A stretch of 64,000 nucleotides of DNA, taken from assembly GCA_026874595.1 (NCBI GenBank), contig CM049314.1:29651729-29715728 (forward strand). The letters run 5' to 3'. Numbering within the stretch: the stretch's first letter is position 1; each line of letters opens with the position of its first letter. Made by a program: the position numbers and the translations under genes. This stretch comes from Sipunculus nudus. Its lineage: Eukaryota; Annelida; Sipuncula; Golfingiida; Sipunculidae. The notes beneath the pieces were generated by a model. The model did no database searches. It was not told where the DNA came from and saw only the letters and a list, made by a program, of their open reading frames with translations. This document shows positions 48,331 to 59,659 of this stretch, piece by piece.

Positions 48331-50217
48331 AGCGCAAAACAAACCTACCACAGAATCTCCCATCAAGCCTGCAAATATTACTTTGGTACCGGTATTAACG
48401 AGGGAATAAGCTCCCTGGCGTTTATTCATACCGCCCGGGGCTGACCTCCGGCTGTTGTCGATACTGTCAGATTAATACTATCGATCTGCCGTAAACACTG
48501 TGTACAGGTCGTGATTGTATCTGTCTGCGGCGGGTTAATCAGGGTCACGTGACCAGAGGGTAACGTCACAATTTAGCCTCATTTCGGCCCACGTATCAGA
48601 CGCTCTGACGCCATACTGCTCGAAGGTTACTCTTCCTAAATGAACTTATGTAATTCAATTGAAGAAAGATGATTATAGGTTTAGTCTGCGACTCTACATA
48701 TACATTCTCAACAGTTCTTAAATAAGTAGGAAATTATGTTCAGACGAGCACATACGTGTATATGCAAGCAAATCGAAAAAGATTTAGTTGTTTTCAACAT
48801 TGTTGATCATGTGCAAATTGTTTTCCTTCTTATTTTCATTTTTTTAAAGGGCTTGACCAAAAAAAAAAGACTTTACAAAGTCTCAAAGTGTTACATGAAC
48901 CAGATAACAGGCACCTAGTGGTCCTTAAACTTTAAAACATACAGATATAGGAGGGACAGACAAGAGTTAAAAAATGATATTATGTCTATTCAGTTCTAAT
49001 TATAACTTGTGAATTTTACAGCTCACACATTGAGACATGATTTGACTATTCTTTTGAAAAAAAATCTAGGTTATGTATGTGAAAAATATAAAACATGTAC
49101 ATACGCTTGAATTGATTAAACTATCTTGTAAAGTAAACAGAAACCCCTGAACAGGAACAGGCTATAAGAAGCATAGTCCTCGACCTAGTGAATTTAAGAG
49201 ATGTCATCGCCGACATTGTCAATTTTAACACAGGTTTCATTTACTTTTTCATCAGTAATGTTATTCCGAAAAAATAGCAAAGTTTTGTCTTCCTTTGTTC
49301 ATTATTTAACCATTTTTTTAAATTATATACCTTCTTTATACGAAATAAATGTTATATACTTATATATACACCAGGCATTTCTCAACAAACTTTGTTATGT
49401 ATGACCACACTTCGCACAGAACTGTAAAACTCAGGAAACTCCACAGTTAGACTATAAACATTCTGTCCAGCCCCACCCGAGACTCCCAGCAATACAGGAG
49501 TACCGCGCTCCATTTAGATATGGCGTCAATGACAACCATTAAAACATTCAGCCTTCACTGATGACCTTCAAGCGTCTGAGTGACGAGACTACGCGATATT
49601 TAACGGTTCCTACGAGACCGACGTGCCCCGATCCCCGTCTGTGGTTCCCCAATGCCTCCAGCGCGCAAGTCGTATCAACACCATGGCTGCAATTTTGTCA
49701 GGCCGCACATCAATATGTTTATTTAGTATTTTTTGCATGACTCGGTCAATTTGCTTGTGACATGAAATAGTTGAATAAGGAAATAATAGTAGATGGATAC
49801 CTGGTGTTAACGCAACCACTTTGTTTAGTCGACCTCCCGCAGATACAATAAGCCACTGATCGCTTTGACTGTATCAGACTGCTAACAATCCGACTCGATC
49901 CCTCTTGTTGCATCAATATTGGAACAAAAGTTAAAGGTGAAAATATGATGCCGGGAATATGTGTGACTTACTTACTTGAAATATGCGGTCTTTATGGCTA
50001 CTAAACTTTCTTCGCAGATAGATTTCCACATTGAAACTGTCCTTTAATTCATGTCAACATTACAAAAATGTGCGGACTAATACTGGGATGTCTCGAGTCG
50101 CAAGTCAGAATATATATACATGTATATATATATATAAGTTCAGATTAACTGAAATTACTTTTGGTTCTTAACTTATATATACTAACATTTACATATATAT
50201 TTTTGTGTGTCGTTTTG
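48331..50217. other. Intron 1, no feature recognised
   Basis: A GC-richer stretch at 48420-48620 and AT-rich remainder; no domain-bearing frame. A short TATATA run lies at about 50110-50136. Confidence 0.3.
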
Positions 50218-50228
50218 ACCATCATGTA

Positions 50229-50263
50229 CATATATATATATATATATATATAATATATATATA

Positions 50264-50318
<55 letters not shown>
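50229..50318. repeat. (TA)n microsatellite
   Basis: TA run with two short interruptions. Confidence 0.95.
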
Positions 50319-50321
<3 letters not shown>

Positions 50322-50764
50322 TCTCATTAGCGGAGGAGGGCGCGGTCATCCCTTGTGCGTTAGTCCAGCTTCTACTTGTAAGATGCGCTTTTTATGGTGA
50401 CCAAACAGTTTTCGCAGTAAGATTCCTACCTTGACATTCTCCTGCGAGTACATGTACCATACTTCCTATATCGACATAAACTTTTCGCCATTTTGTGTAC
50501 ACACTAAAACTGGGGAATGGCGACCCTCATATCGGAATCAAGTTTATACTGCCAGTAGATATAATATCTAGATTTTTAATGATTATTACTAGTCCCTAGC
50601 GTACAAAGGTTTAGGATAAATATTACAGAATAACATCAATTTTATATTGGTGAGGTTTATATTTTCCTATTTAAAACATGAATATATATATACAAATGTA
50701 TTATATTAATTATTAATCGTATTCCTATATATATATTTATATATATAAAATCGTTTTTCCCCCC

Positions 50765-51028
50765 TTATCGTTTATATATGTTTTCTTTATTTCCGTCTAT
50801 CTCATCTTCCGAGGGTACAACTTCGCAAAGTTCAATCAAGGAGTTTACTCCTTTGTTCAATACTTGATCAAGCCAGAGTTCCTGACACCCCTTAAAGTGG
50901 ATACATTTGAAATGGAGATGACATTTCAGGCCTGGACCTGTAATAAGTTCCCAGACTTTGAAGTTAATTAGTTTGCCACTGGCTTTCTGTGTATGCGTCA
51001 TTCGTTGCTTCCTTGACTTCGGAGACAT
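50765..51028 (-). CDS. Unrecognised 87-codon ORF, possibly spurious
   Basis: ATG at 51028-51026 opens an 87-aa frame with a basic start (MSPKSRKQR), a mixed middle with two tryptophans and five cysteines, and an acidic end (PSEDEIDGNKEN). Its composition is more protein-like than neighbouring frames and it is not made of simple repeats. I do not recognise a family. A TTATTACAG acceptor-like word lies inside it. It could be a nested antisense gene, a retrocopy fragment, or chance. The open frame extends 21 codons upstream without an ATG. Confidence 0.15.
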   Translation of the reverse strand: MSPKSRKQRMTHTQKASGKLINFKVWELITGPGLKCHLHFKCIHFKGCQELWLDQVLNKGVNSLIELCEVVPSEDEIDGNKENIYKR

Positions 51029-51589
51029 ACTGATTACTAACACGCTAGCCAGTCTGTATGTAATATTTATCTTTCGCCCATGTCGGGTCACCCATTACGT
51101 CTGTATGGTCTGACCTGTATGCCCACAACTAACCGGTCAATACATTCCAACATCTGTGTTAACTCAGCGTCGATATTTACACAGCGACATCACCATTATT
51201 TACATCAGGGGGAGCTCAACTCTGGACTCTAAACTAGGGCACATATTGATACAGAAATGATACTGAAACTTTTTATGTTACATTTTAAGTTTCAGGACTC
51301 TCTGCCTTCTCAGGATTTTTATGGAAAAATCACCGGAGTATCAAAACTCAGTGTGAACATAGGTGGACTAGTATGAAATAAAGTTATACTGAGCAACACC
51401 TTGTTTTATCATGTGAAATACTATTAATCTGTCAATGTTTGTGCGCCTGCGCAGTTCTCATGCCCCCCCCCCCCCGTACCTCAGGCACGCTATATCTCTT
51501 GCTTGAGCCTATAAAAATGTGTTCAAGTACGTTCTCAAAACCAGGCCGATCGTTAGCCGTTTAGCATACTTTCTAACAACAACCTACCT
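51029..51589. other. Intron 1, C tract, no gene recognised
   Basis: C tract at about 51464-51475; otherwise featureless. Confidence 0.35.
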
Positions 51590-51930
51590 TGTGCTAAAAG
51601 TTTACGTTTAACTCAGCATATTGGTCAATCCTTCTGCATATTTGTTGAATTTCTGGCCTACTGGTTGAAAGCCAACTTATATGCGATACAGGAAATGTCC
51701 CGTAACCATAGGGACAGTTTTTAGTTTATTTTGTTATTTTACATGTATTTATTTGTGTTAGTTCATCCCTCGTAAAACAGTTAATAGATTTTCGGCTGCA
51801 TATCACGATATCATTGCAGGAGAATTGATAACCGTTGCAGTACATTCCTCAGTATGGCTTTATCGCCCATCAAGGAAGGCTTCCAACCCAGTATGAATGA
51901 CACCTCAGTCGTGAATTCACGCCCACCATA
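51590..51930 (+). repeat. Dispersed repeat R3, copy 2
   Basis: Diverged partner of 27150-27545 in the same orientation. The strongest shared word is CTGCATATTTGTTGAATTTC, followed by GTAACCATA, TTTATTTGTGTTA, TTCATCC and GCAGTACATTCC in matching order. Confidence 0.6.
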
Positions 51931-53389
51931 TAGTGCAAAACCTTCTAGCAAATTGTTTAGTTCAGTTTTTTTTCCGTTAATGCCAACGCTAGATTTTCAA
52001 AGATGGTCAATATTTCCTACCAGACGTTAGTAAGAGAAATTGTCACAGGTGACATATTTGCACCTGTTATTTGAACACCCCCCCCCCCCACCTTAGAAGG
52101 AAGGGGAGGTTTAAAGGAATCGATGGGTTTATCTCAAAATCAATATTTGGGTCATTCTTGCATCTACCTTTTTTCATTCTTATTATTCCGCTAGTTCTAC
52201 AATAAGGCTGATTGTTAATTTTGACCTTTTCTGGGCCGATTGCAAACAACGTGTATTTTTTATCTAGATCTATTGTTAAGAGTTGGAAATATCCTAGGGT
52301 GACTGCAGCTGACCTCTTTTGTAGATTGATAACAGACTGCGTTGATAAAAGAAAAGAATTATTCACACCTGAACATGATGAATAGGATATAACTCATTTG
52401 GAAACGGTAAAAGAAAACACTTTTTGAGAGAAGGCCGATCTTAATGGAAAGTATCTGTAGAAATTGATGGACGCTCAGATAAAATATATTCAGAAGCTGC
52501 ATTGTAAACAAATATACTAAAATACCAGACGTTGTAGCTGATCAAGATACTTGGTTTTTGTACAGGTGCATGCCGGGTAAGGAAGTTGTTGAGCTGTTGA
52601 GGAATTGATACAGTCTGGGAGCGCTCGACGCACCCCAGAGGAGATGAAGGGATCAGAAATTACAGGAAAAAAATTGGACGTTAAAAGCTATGATGAAACG
52701 CGGCTACTGAAAAATACCAGCAAGGACCAAATAGGATGCATAAATAAAAGCAGCGTCTGGCGGGCTTCCTCCGTGAGACACTAAAAAGAATTTTTGAGAC
52801 AGAATGTTGATAGAATGAGAGGTCGTCAAAACAAAGCAGCGTCTTTGTCTGAATCACTCAGTTAGGTGATATGTTCTCATTACACGGTCCAAACTAACTT
52901 AAAGAAACATTCTCTATTTGCATTAAAATCAGCTGTTCCCATCATGTGCCTGTTTTTTCCATCTTATTAAGTTCATAGCCTCTGTTTAACACTGTATTTG
53001 AAATAATATTTATTACAGTTCACCCTGAATGCTATTTTCATAACCTAACATGACAACAGGATAAGTGGCTTCGGTAAAAACACGTCGTCATTTTTAACGG
53101 CTGTTTCTCGTTTATAAGTGCGTTTGTATAAGCCATGACGTAGCTGATCCCGAGGTGCTGCTGTGTGCGTAAACAACAGATTACTTGCGTCCGACGCACA
53201 GGCATACCAACACCGTGCATTATTTGGCCCATTGAGCACTTTTGGTCCAAAGAGGTTGGGTGCAGGGATTATTTCTTAGATCTCACGCGTTTCGTGACAG
53301 CTTCGTATGTTAGTAAATCTTTACTCAACTAGATTTATCTTCTTTAACCCTCGTTTTTCCTAAAATAATACAGCATCCGAAGCAGGCAG
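51931..53389. other. Intron 1, C tract, no gene recognised
   Basis: C tract at about 52078-52089. A 99-codon minus-strand frame (52067-52366) abuts it but shows no domain and is not called. Confidence 0.3.
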
Positions 53390-53737
53390 TTTCCCTTTCG
53401 GTTTGGGACTACCTGACATGGCGGTAGCACTCGCTTCCTATCATTTTTTTATTTATTTTTTTTTTATCCTGGTGTCACCAAGGCCCGGTGCCTTCCGCAC
53501 CTGCGGGTCCTGGGTGTGTAATCATCCCCATTGCTGGGTCATAACATCGAGGAACCCCCCAAGACGCACTCGTATATGGGTGATACAGGGCTGTGGGGCA
53601 CAGCCTTTTCATTAAGCCTACAGAGCGCTCACCATGGGTCGGGGCTGACCGTGAAAAACCTCACAACCTCGGCTGAGATTCGAACTCACGATCTCCCGTC
53701 TTTGAGTCCTGCGGTGTACCCCTGAGCCACAGAAGCC
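53390..53737 (-). mobile_element. tRNA-derived SINE with clear Pol III head, minus strand
   Basis: Minus strand from 53737: GGCTTCTGTGGCTCAGGGGT holds the A box, and GAGTTCGAATCTCAGCC the B box about 35 nt on. Then the family core follows (CCAGCAATGGGG, CCAGGACCCGCAGG, CACCGGGCCTTGGTGACACC) and the 3' part to about 53390. It is the most complete head in the window. The 3' tail word GGAGGCGGTTACCT is absent at the expected left edge. Confidence 0.8.
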
Positions 53738-53767
53738 GATAAATACTTAGGTCAAGAATTAGATAAG

Positions 53768-53822
53768 TCAGCATAAAAAAATGGAGGCGGTTACATCCAC
53801 CAAAAAAAAAATAAATAAAAGC
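53768..53822 (+). mobile_element. Isolated SINE tail in opposite orientation
   Basis: AAAAATGGAGGCGGTTACAT followed by an A-rich tract is the family tail word in plus orientation, directly beyond the head of the minus-strand copy. It suggests a second, heavily truncated insertion or an inversion. Confidence 0.55.
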
Positions 53823-53855
53823 ATGCAGTTTCCTTGTCAGTGGCGGAACCAGTCA

Positions 53856-53858
<3 letters not shown>

Positions 53859-53936
<78 letters not shown>
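53859..53936. repeat. (TA)n microsatellite
   Basis: About 39 TA units. It is preceded by CAGTGGCGGAACC, the CAGKGGCGGA element-end word. Confidence 0.97.
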
Positions 53937-53939
<3 letters not shown>

Positions 53940-54069
53940 AATAGAGCGACGTTTTCTGAACAACTTGGGGCATTTTGTTCGGATAAACGGGGCTCTCTAC
54001 ATTTCGATAACAACAGCACAACAGCCCATATTTCATTAGGTTTATCATGATCGCCAATTAGATCATAAG

Positions 54070-54190
54070 GGTAGGAGGTAGCCTATAGTGATTAAGGTAC
54101 TGGAGTTTGTAGGTTCGAACAACCAAAGCGACTCAAAGGTAAACATGATGACCAAATCCCGATAGAATCCTAAGGATTTGCTGTAATGCC
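54070..54190 (+). mobile_element. tRNA-like SINE head, plus strand
   Basis: TAGCCTATAGTGATTAAGGT (A-box-like) is followed by GTAGGTTCGAACAACC (B-box-like) at about 54110. The body is short and degraded. The acceptor stem does not close, so it is not a functional tRNA. Confidence 0.45.
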
Positions 54191-54669
54191 TTCTCCACGG
54201 GTTTCGTGTGAAATATTCCTAGTCTTGTACACATGATGATATCTGATATCAAAAATGTACTAGCTATTTACATATCATACTCATGGTATATAATTTTCAT
54301 ACAGATTTTGAAGGAAATCGGACGTGTATCGGCTGACTTAAGAGAGGAATAACGCGTTTTTGCGATCACGCCCAAAATCCGCATATTACAGTGGGATATA
54401 CAGACAAACTTTTTTTTTTCGGATAGGCCTACCTTTTTTGATATATCTGAAATATTCTCCGTATATTTAGGGAACCTGTGAGCTTATGCGTCGTCCGTCC
54501 GCCGTCCATGGCTGGCCGTCCGCCGTCCATGGCTCGAAGTCAGAAACCATTGGAGCTAGCAGCTCCAAATTAATGAAAGAATTAGTTACATGTGAAACTT
54601 GGTGCCCTAGAGCTCATTAATGGGTATCTGCATTAATTTAGATTTAATAGAGAAAAAAACCTTCAAAAA

Positions 54670-55600
54670 TCTTCTTCTCTGAAACTTTTTAGCCAAAATG
54701 ACCAATATTTCACAGAAATATTCCCTGGAACAATCTCTCTCATGTTTGTTCGAATGGTTCCAGTTCGGTGATTTTCGACCGAGTTACTGGAAGTCATTTA
54801 CTTAGTCATTTAGAACTTAGTCATTTGCATGCTAAATCTCAGAAACGGCCGGAGCTATCATCATCAAATTTTATGTTAATGTTTGTCACTTGAGTCATAC
54901 CTGAAATTGAGATATTGATGGCGCCACCTGCATTGGTCTATTTGTACGGGGGTCAACGGTGCCCGAAGCATACAGAGGGCTACAAAAAACTTCTTTTCTG
55001 AAAGCGTAAAGCCAATTTTTTGATATTGCACAGAAATGTTCCCAGGTTAGTGCTTCTCAAGTTTGTTCAAATGGTCTCTGTTAAATGATTTTGGCCGAGT
55101 TAAAGGAAGCTGAATATAGTCAAATGTTAAAGCAGCCCATTTCTGCTCAGTGGCTAAAAAAGATCTTCTTCTCAAAAACCACTGAGTCAAATTCTTTATT
55201 CTCACACATGAATGATCCTTAGATGTTGATAATTCTAATTTGTTCAAATGGTTTTGATTCAGTGATTTTCTTAGATTATATACGGGAAAAGTTAAAAAAG
55301 ATATAAAAATCTTCTTCTTTGAAACTGTCCAGCCAAATTTCCAATTTTTCACAGAAATGATGCCTAGAAGAATCTCTCGCAATTTATTTGAATGGCTCCA
55401 GTTCAGTGATTTTTGGCCGAGTTACAAGAGGTTTTACATAGTCATCTGTGCAAAAAGCATATTAAACTTAAAATCTCAGAAACAGCTGGAGTTTTCATCA
55501 CGAAATTTTATGCCAATGTTTGTCACAGGAGTCATATCTGTAATTGAGATGTTGGTGGCGCCTCCTACGTTGATTTGTTTTTTTACAAGCAAAAAAAGTT
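54670..55600. repeat. Higher-order tandem repeat, 636-bp super-unit
   Basis: Sub-unit A (words AGCCAAA, TTTCACAGAAAT, TTGTTCAAATGG, CAGTGATTTT, GGCCGAGTTA) occurs at about 54685, 55005, 55175 and 55320. Sub-unit B (AAATCTCAGAAAC, AAATTTTATG, TGTTTGTCAC, GTCATA, TGGCGCC) occurs at about 54834 and 55470. The A-B pair repeats at 635-636 bp with two diverged extra A copies between. No coding capacity. Confidence 0.8.
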
Positions 55601-55901
55601 TAGACTTTTCTAGCTTATACACTGTTTTTTAAGAAACTGTAAAGCTGATTGGTTTAAACTTTAAAAGAATTGTTCGGTGGTATTGTTCTGTCAGTTTTAT
55701 AAGAATAGATTGGGTAAATGCCGCTTTAGAAAAGCAGTGTAGCCAATTGAAAAAAAGGCGTTCAGTGTTTGGCAGATTTGGCAGCATTGCAACTTTCAAC
55801 TTGCCATGTCAAGAGGTCAATCAGTGCACCCAGGTGCAGTCCAGACATCACCATGACAACTGACCTGGCTCTGCCTGGTGTCCAGATACATGCTAGACGT
55901 C

Positions 55902-55929
55902 TAGACGATGTGTCTAGACACATCGTCTA
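55902..55929. repeat. Perfect 28-bp palindrome
   Basis: TAGACGATGTGTCT followed immediately by its exact reverse complement, no spacer. It lies 50 bp from the left end of a Harbinger-type MITE but outside it. Confidence 0.95.
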
Positions 55930-55978
55930 AACGTGTGGAACCTGCCAACAGTGTCCGATTTTACAATAGGTCAAGTTA

Positions 55979-56326
55979 GGGTGCTTTTCCATGTGCGCAG
56001 CAGAAACTGGCGTGCGTCAAACGCATGCGTTTGCCGCGCGTCAAATCCTTTTCCGTCTGAGGGTTTTGTGTGCTTTTGCCGCGCGGCAATGGCATGCCTC
56101 CCTGACACAGCTGAACGGACTTAAACATATGAGTACGGGGAAATCCCATATGTGACGTCAATTAGGCGGAATTCCCATGCGTGGCTGCGCAGAAATCTAG
56201 CACTGCTTGATTCCAAAAATGACGCGTGCGTTTGCCGCGAGGCAATCGCATAAATGGAAATAGCACATGAATTTTTAACTGGCTGGATTTTCGCCGCACG
56301 GCAGCCACGTTCATGGAAAAGCACCC
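55979..56326. mobile_element. PIF/Harbinger-type MITE with TTA target duplication
   Basis: Terminal inverted repeat GGGTGCTTTTCCATG (55979-55993) has a perfect partner at 56312-56326. TTA flanks both ends (55976-55978, 56327-56329). A 3-bp TTA/TAA target duplication with GGG-starting ends is typical of PIF/Harbinger. The interior (318 bp) is rich in TTGCCGCGCGGC words and has no transposase. Frames on both strands across it are artefacts. Intact ends suggest relative youth. Confidence 0.88.
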
Positions 56327-56329
56327 TTA

Positions 56330-57597
56330 CGCTGATCCTCCATTGCCACAATGCATGAAGAGGTGTGACTCAATACCAAGGCTAAAAGAGAAACTTGTTC
56401 TAGATTTTAATGGGAAAAGCTAAAAAAAAAACATTTTAAAATGTTCTTCCTCGAACCCATGCTGCCAAATTGTCCGTTGATCTGTCCCAATACCTCCCCT
56501 TGGCAAAAAGAACATATCCGATATATCCTGACTGATACATCCTAGTTTAAAAATGTCCCTGTCCCTGTCATAAAGACTAAGGTAGATATGCAGGACATGA
56601 GAGAATCAATATTAATTTTTTAAAATAATCATTCATACTCCCAAACTTTGCACAGGTTCGCATTAGGCCGTGGGCCTTGTTTTTAAACTCCATGTGACAA
56701 ATAAACATAAATATAAATCAAAAACTTTTAGAATGTCAATAATTCACGTCGTGAAAAAAAAAACCTTGTTTCATTTACTTTATCAATTATGACGTAATTT
56801 TCACCTTAAATTGCAGCTGCCTAAAGGTTTTATGTATTTGCCTGTGGCTGCAAATACATTTCATTGCAGAGCTATAAATACAAGAAATATAACTTAAACG
56901 TATATCCACCAGCATAACTGTTTTTCTTGCTTCGCTTAGCTATTATTTGAAGCCTCCGTTTCCGCTCTCAACCTGTCTGCTGGCTGTCAGCGCGTTAAGA
57001 GTATTTCTGTCTTTGTGCAGTCTCCGGCGGACCGGACCTCGATAACAGCCAAGCTTAGTCGGGTCACAACCTTGCTGGCCTAGATAACTAGTGGATCAAC
57101 AGGAGGGGAACTTGGTACGCGGATAAAATGGATTTCAAAGGACAGTCATCTTGTAGGATCGTCTTGGGAAATGTGGGATTAAGGCCAAATGGACCGTTTT
57201 AGAAATCACCTTGTGGGGCTAACAAATGCCATTCACAAGCCGAATGAACCAACGCCTTGGTTTAACAAAAACGCTATAACTTGAATATGAGAGCACTTTC
57301 TGCTGCACTAATATGCACTTATCTTAAAGTGCAAGCAAAGTCTTCTATAGTTAAAAGGGCCTATTCCGGTATCTAATGTTTTTTGAGTAAAGATAATCCC
57401 TTGAACTTAAACAAAAAATAAAAATAGGCCAGAAAACGCCGATTCCTATTTACACAGGCTGTTCGTTTTGTTTATATATTCACGTGATACTGTGTGTGTG
57501 GGGGGGGGGGGGCAGAAATTATCAAGACAGGTTCAACAAAGACGTCTGGCGGCAGGACAGACGAAAGAGAGATTTAAAAAGGGCATTTTCAACTTTT

Positions 57598-57598
<1 letters not shown>
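56330..57598. other. Intron 1, no gene recognised
   Basis: G tract at about 57499-57512. The segment 56935-57130 is GC-richer and repeat-free but has no open exon-like frame. Confidence 0.3.

Positions 57599-57599
<1 letters not shown>

Positions 57600-57655
<56 letters not shown>
57600..57655. repeat. (TA)n microsatellite
   Basis: Uninterrupted TA run of 28 units. Confidence 0.97.
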
Positions 57656-57658
<3 letters not shown>

Positions 57659-57986
57659 AGACAGCAACACCCCCACCCCCTTTTTTTTAATTAACTGTAA
57701 CTGTCCCTGAGTATGCAGCCTGCATACAAAACGGTTCTACGCCGAAATAATCCAACCACTTGGCCGCCTGACTAGTCCCGGATATCATAAAATAGAATGT
57801 AACCACCAACAGACCAGTTGTGTTTTAATATGAAATAAAACATGAGTGATACGGTCCTGTGTTATTCTGTAGGGGCTCAACATGCCCATGTACCAATATA
57901 CTTCATGAGGCGTCTGGATAATTCCTGATCAATTCTCCTGAATACAAGTTGGATTACATGGTGAATTGAAGGTTGAGGCATACATA

Positions 57987-58026
<40 letters not shown>

Positions 58027-58985
58027 CTGTTTGCATTGAATTGAATGTAAAAAAAAGTAGGAAAAATTTGTTAAGTCATGCACGGCAAACGAGGTGATCG
58101 TCTCCAAAGTTCAAAAGTTTCAAGGGGTTCATTCCGATGACTGATGTGCATCAAATAAAAATAATTTCATGGAAACTTCATAAAAGATAAACCAAAACGC
58201 GCAGATCCCATGGAAAACAGGCTTTCAAAATTTCTTTATAGACATGTATATAACATGTGGGCGGCTGCTTAAAAGGCCGCCGATCATAATCCAAACACGT
58301 CTAACAAGGACACCTGATTGCAAATCAGACGAACGAACGTTTTGCAAATAACAACAGATGGCCTTGCTTTGAATACTCTCATCATCAACACTTATTGAAA
58401 TTTCACCTTCCGCACATGCGCAATCAGCCATCTGCGGTCACCCTGCTAACAGCTTTTAGATAAGCAAGTTCAACATTCATCACAGGGGCGTTATAACAAC
58501 CTGCCATAGTAGGAATTTCATACAATTTTTTTAACACGTAACAAGAGTTTGTAAAAATTCAAATAAACTCTGTACATGTTAGGCAGGTGATTTACTTGGT
58601 TCAATAGAAATACATAGCACGTGGATCTGAATAAAAAATTGCTTAAACGAGACGTTTCTGAGGCAATACTGGTGACTGTTTGGTATGTTCCACGCAAAAA
58701 CATTTTGTTATAACTCGTCGGGATTAGGTTACTGAAAGAGGACGAGAGAGTTCAAGGCGGGGTGTGTGTAACACAAATTAAATTCATAATTTCGCAAGTA
58801 GGAAAAAAGTCAAACACAACGAGACATCAATTTATTTTATTTAGACGACGTAACCTGCGTACAAATCAAACTAGGAATGTTTTCATCGTAATTTGATTAA
58901 AACGAACAACGTAATATGAGTTTATTTTTAAAGACTGTCTGACGTCTTGAAATTTTTATTAAAGTATAGTGAAATTATTGTTGAA
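57656..58985. other. Intron 1, short (TA)n, otherwise featureless
   Basis: TA run at 57993-58018. No exon or repeat copy was supported in the rest. Confidence 0.35.
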
Positions 58986-58993
58986 TATGAAAT

Positions 58994-59659
58994 GGAGCTG
59001 TTCCACCTAGGCGACTCTTCCGGCGACTACAGGCGACAAGGCTGTGTTGCCTCATGGTCGCCGGGGAGTCGCCTGTATGGCCGGGAGTAGTCTCCTGAAG
59101 TCGCCCAAAGACTCTTGGCCTCCTACCTGTGGACGCTGGATTTTGAATATGTTCAAAAATCTCAGGCGTCAGCTTGTTTGACACAACTGACCGCAGCCTG
59201 TCTTCTACTGGCGAAGGTGCTGTCGTAAGCTGTCGCCAGGTGACGAGGATTGTCGAATGTGCTATCGTAGGATGTCGCTAGGTGACGTTGGTTGTCGTAG
59301 ATGCTGCCATGGGCTGTCGTTACTTGATACAGAGCACACCCTTGACTTCGGCTCCTCACATAGCACATGGTTGAGACTCGTCGAAGCTTGTCGCGGGTGC
59401 ACAAAGCATGAATTCTGGAGTCGTAGGTTGTCGTCACTATGGCCGTAAGTTTACGTAGATGTGGTCGAAGGTTGTCGTATGTGATTGTCCATTGTCGTTG
59501 TGATTGTGTCGCAGGTTGTTAGCAGCTTGTCGTAGCTTGACGTCTCATAGGCGTCAAACCTGTTGAGCTTGTCGTAGACTTTTTCATAGCGGCGGTCCTG
59601 TCTTCTATTTTTCTGCGACCAGCAGTCGCCTCCAAAATCGCCTAAGTGGGACAGCCCTA
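58994..59659. mobile_element. TIR element, about 0.67 kb, GTCG-rich
   Basis: Left end GGAGCTGTTCCACCTAGGCG and the reverse complement of the right end (GGGCTGTCCCACTTAGGCG) differ at three or four positions. The interior contains dozens of TGTCGTAG, GTCGCC and GGCGAC words and no transposase. Flanks TATGAAAT and TATAAAAT could be an imperfect 8-bp duplication, which would suggest hAT, but the boundary is uncertain by one base. Class unassigned. Confidence 0.75.

Noticed and set aside
52067-52366. 99-codon minus-strand frame
   Set aside because: It ends in a C tract (poly-Gly) and has no recognisable domain or splice support.
53660-53737. Functional tRNA gene on the minus strand
   Set aside because: A and B boxes are good, but the acceptor stem does not pair and the sequence continues into the shared SINE core.
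55933-56351. Frames of 60-76 codons on both strands
   Set aside because: They fall inside or across the Harbinger-type MITE.
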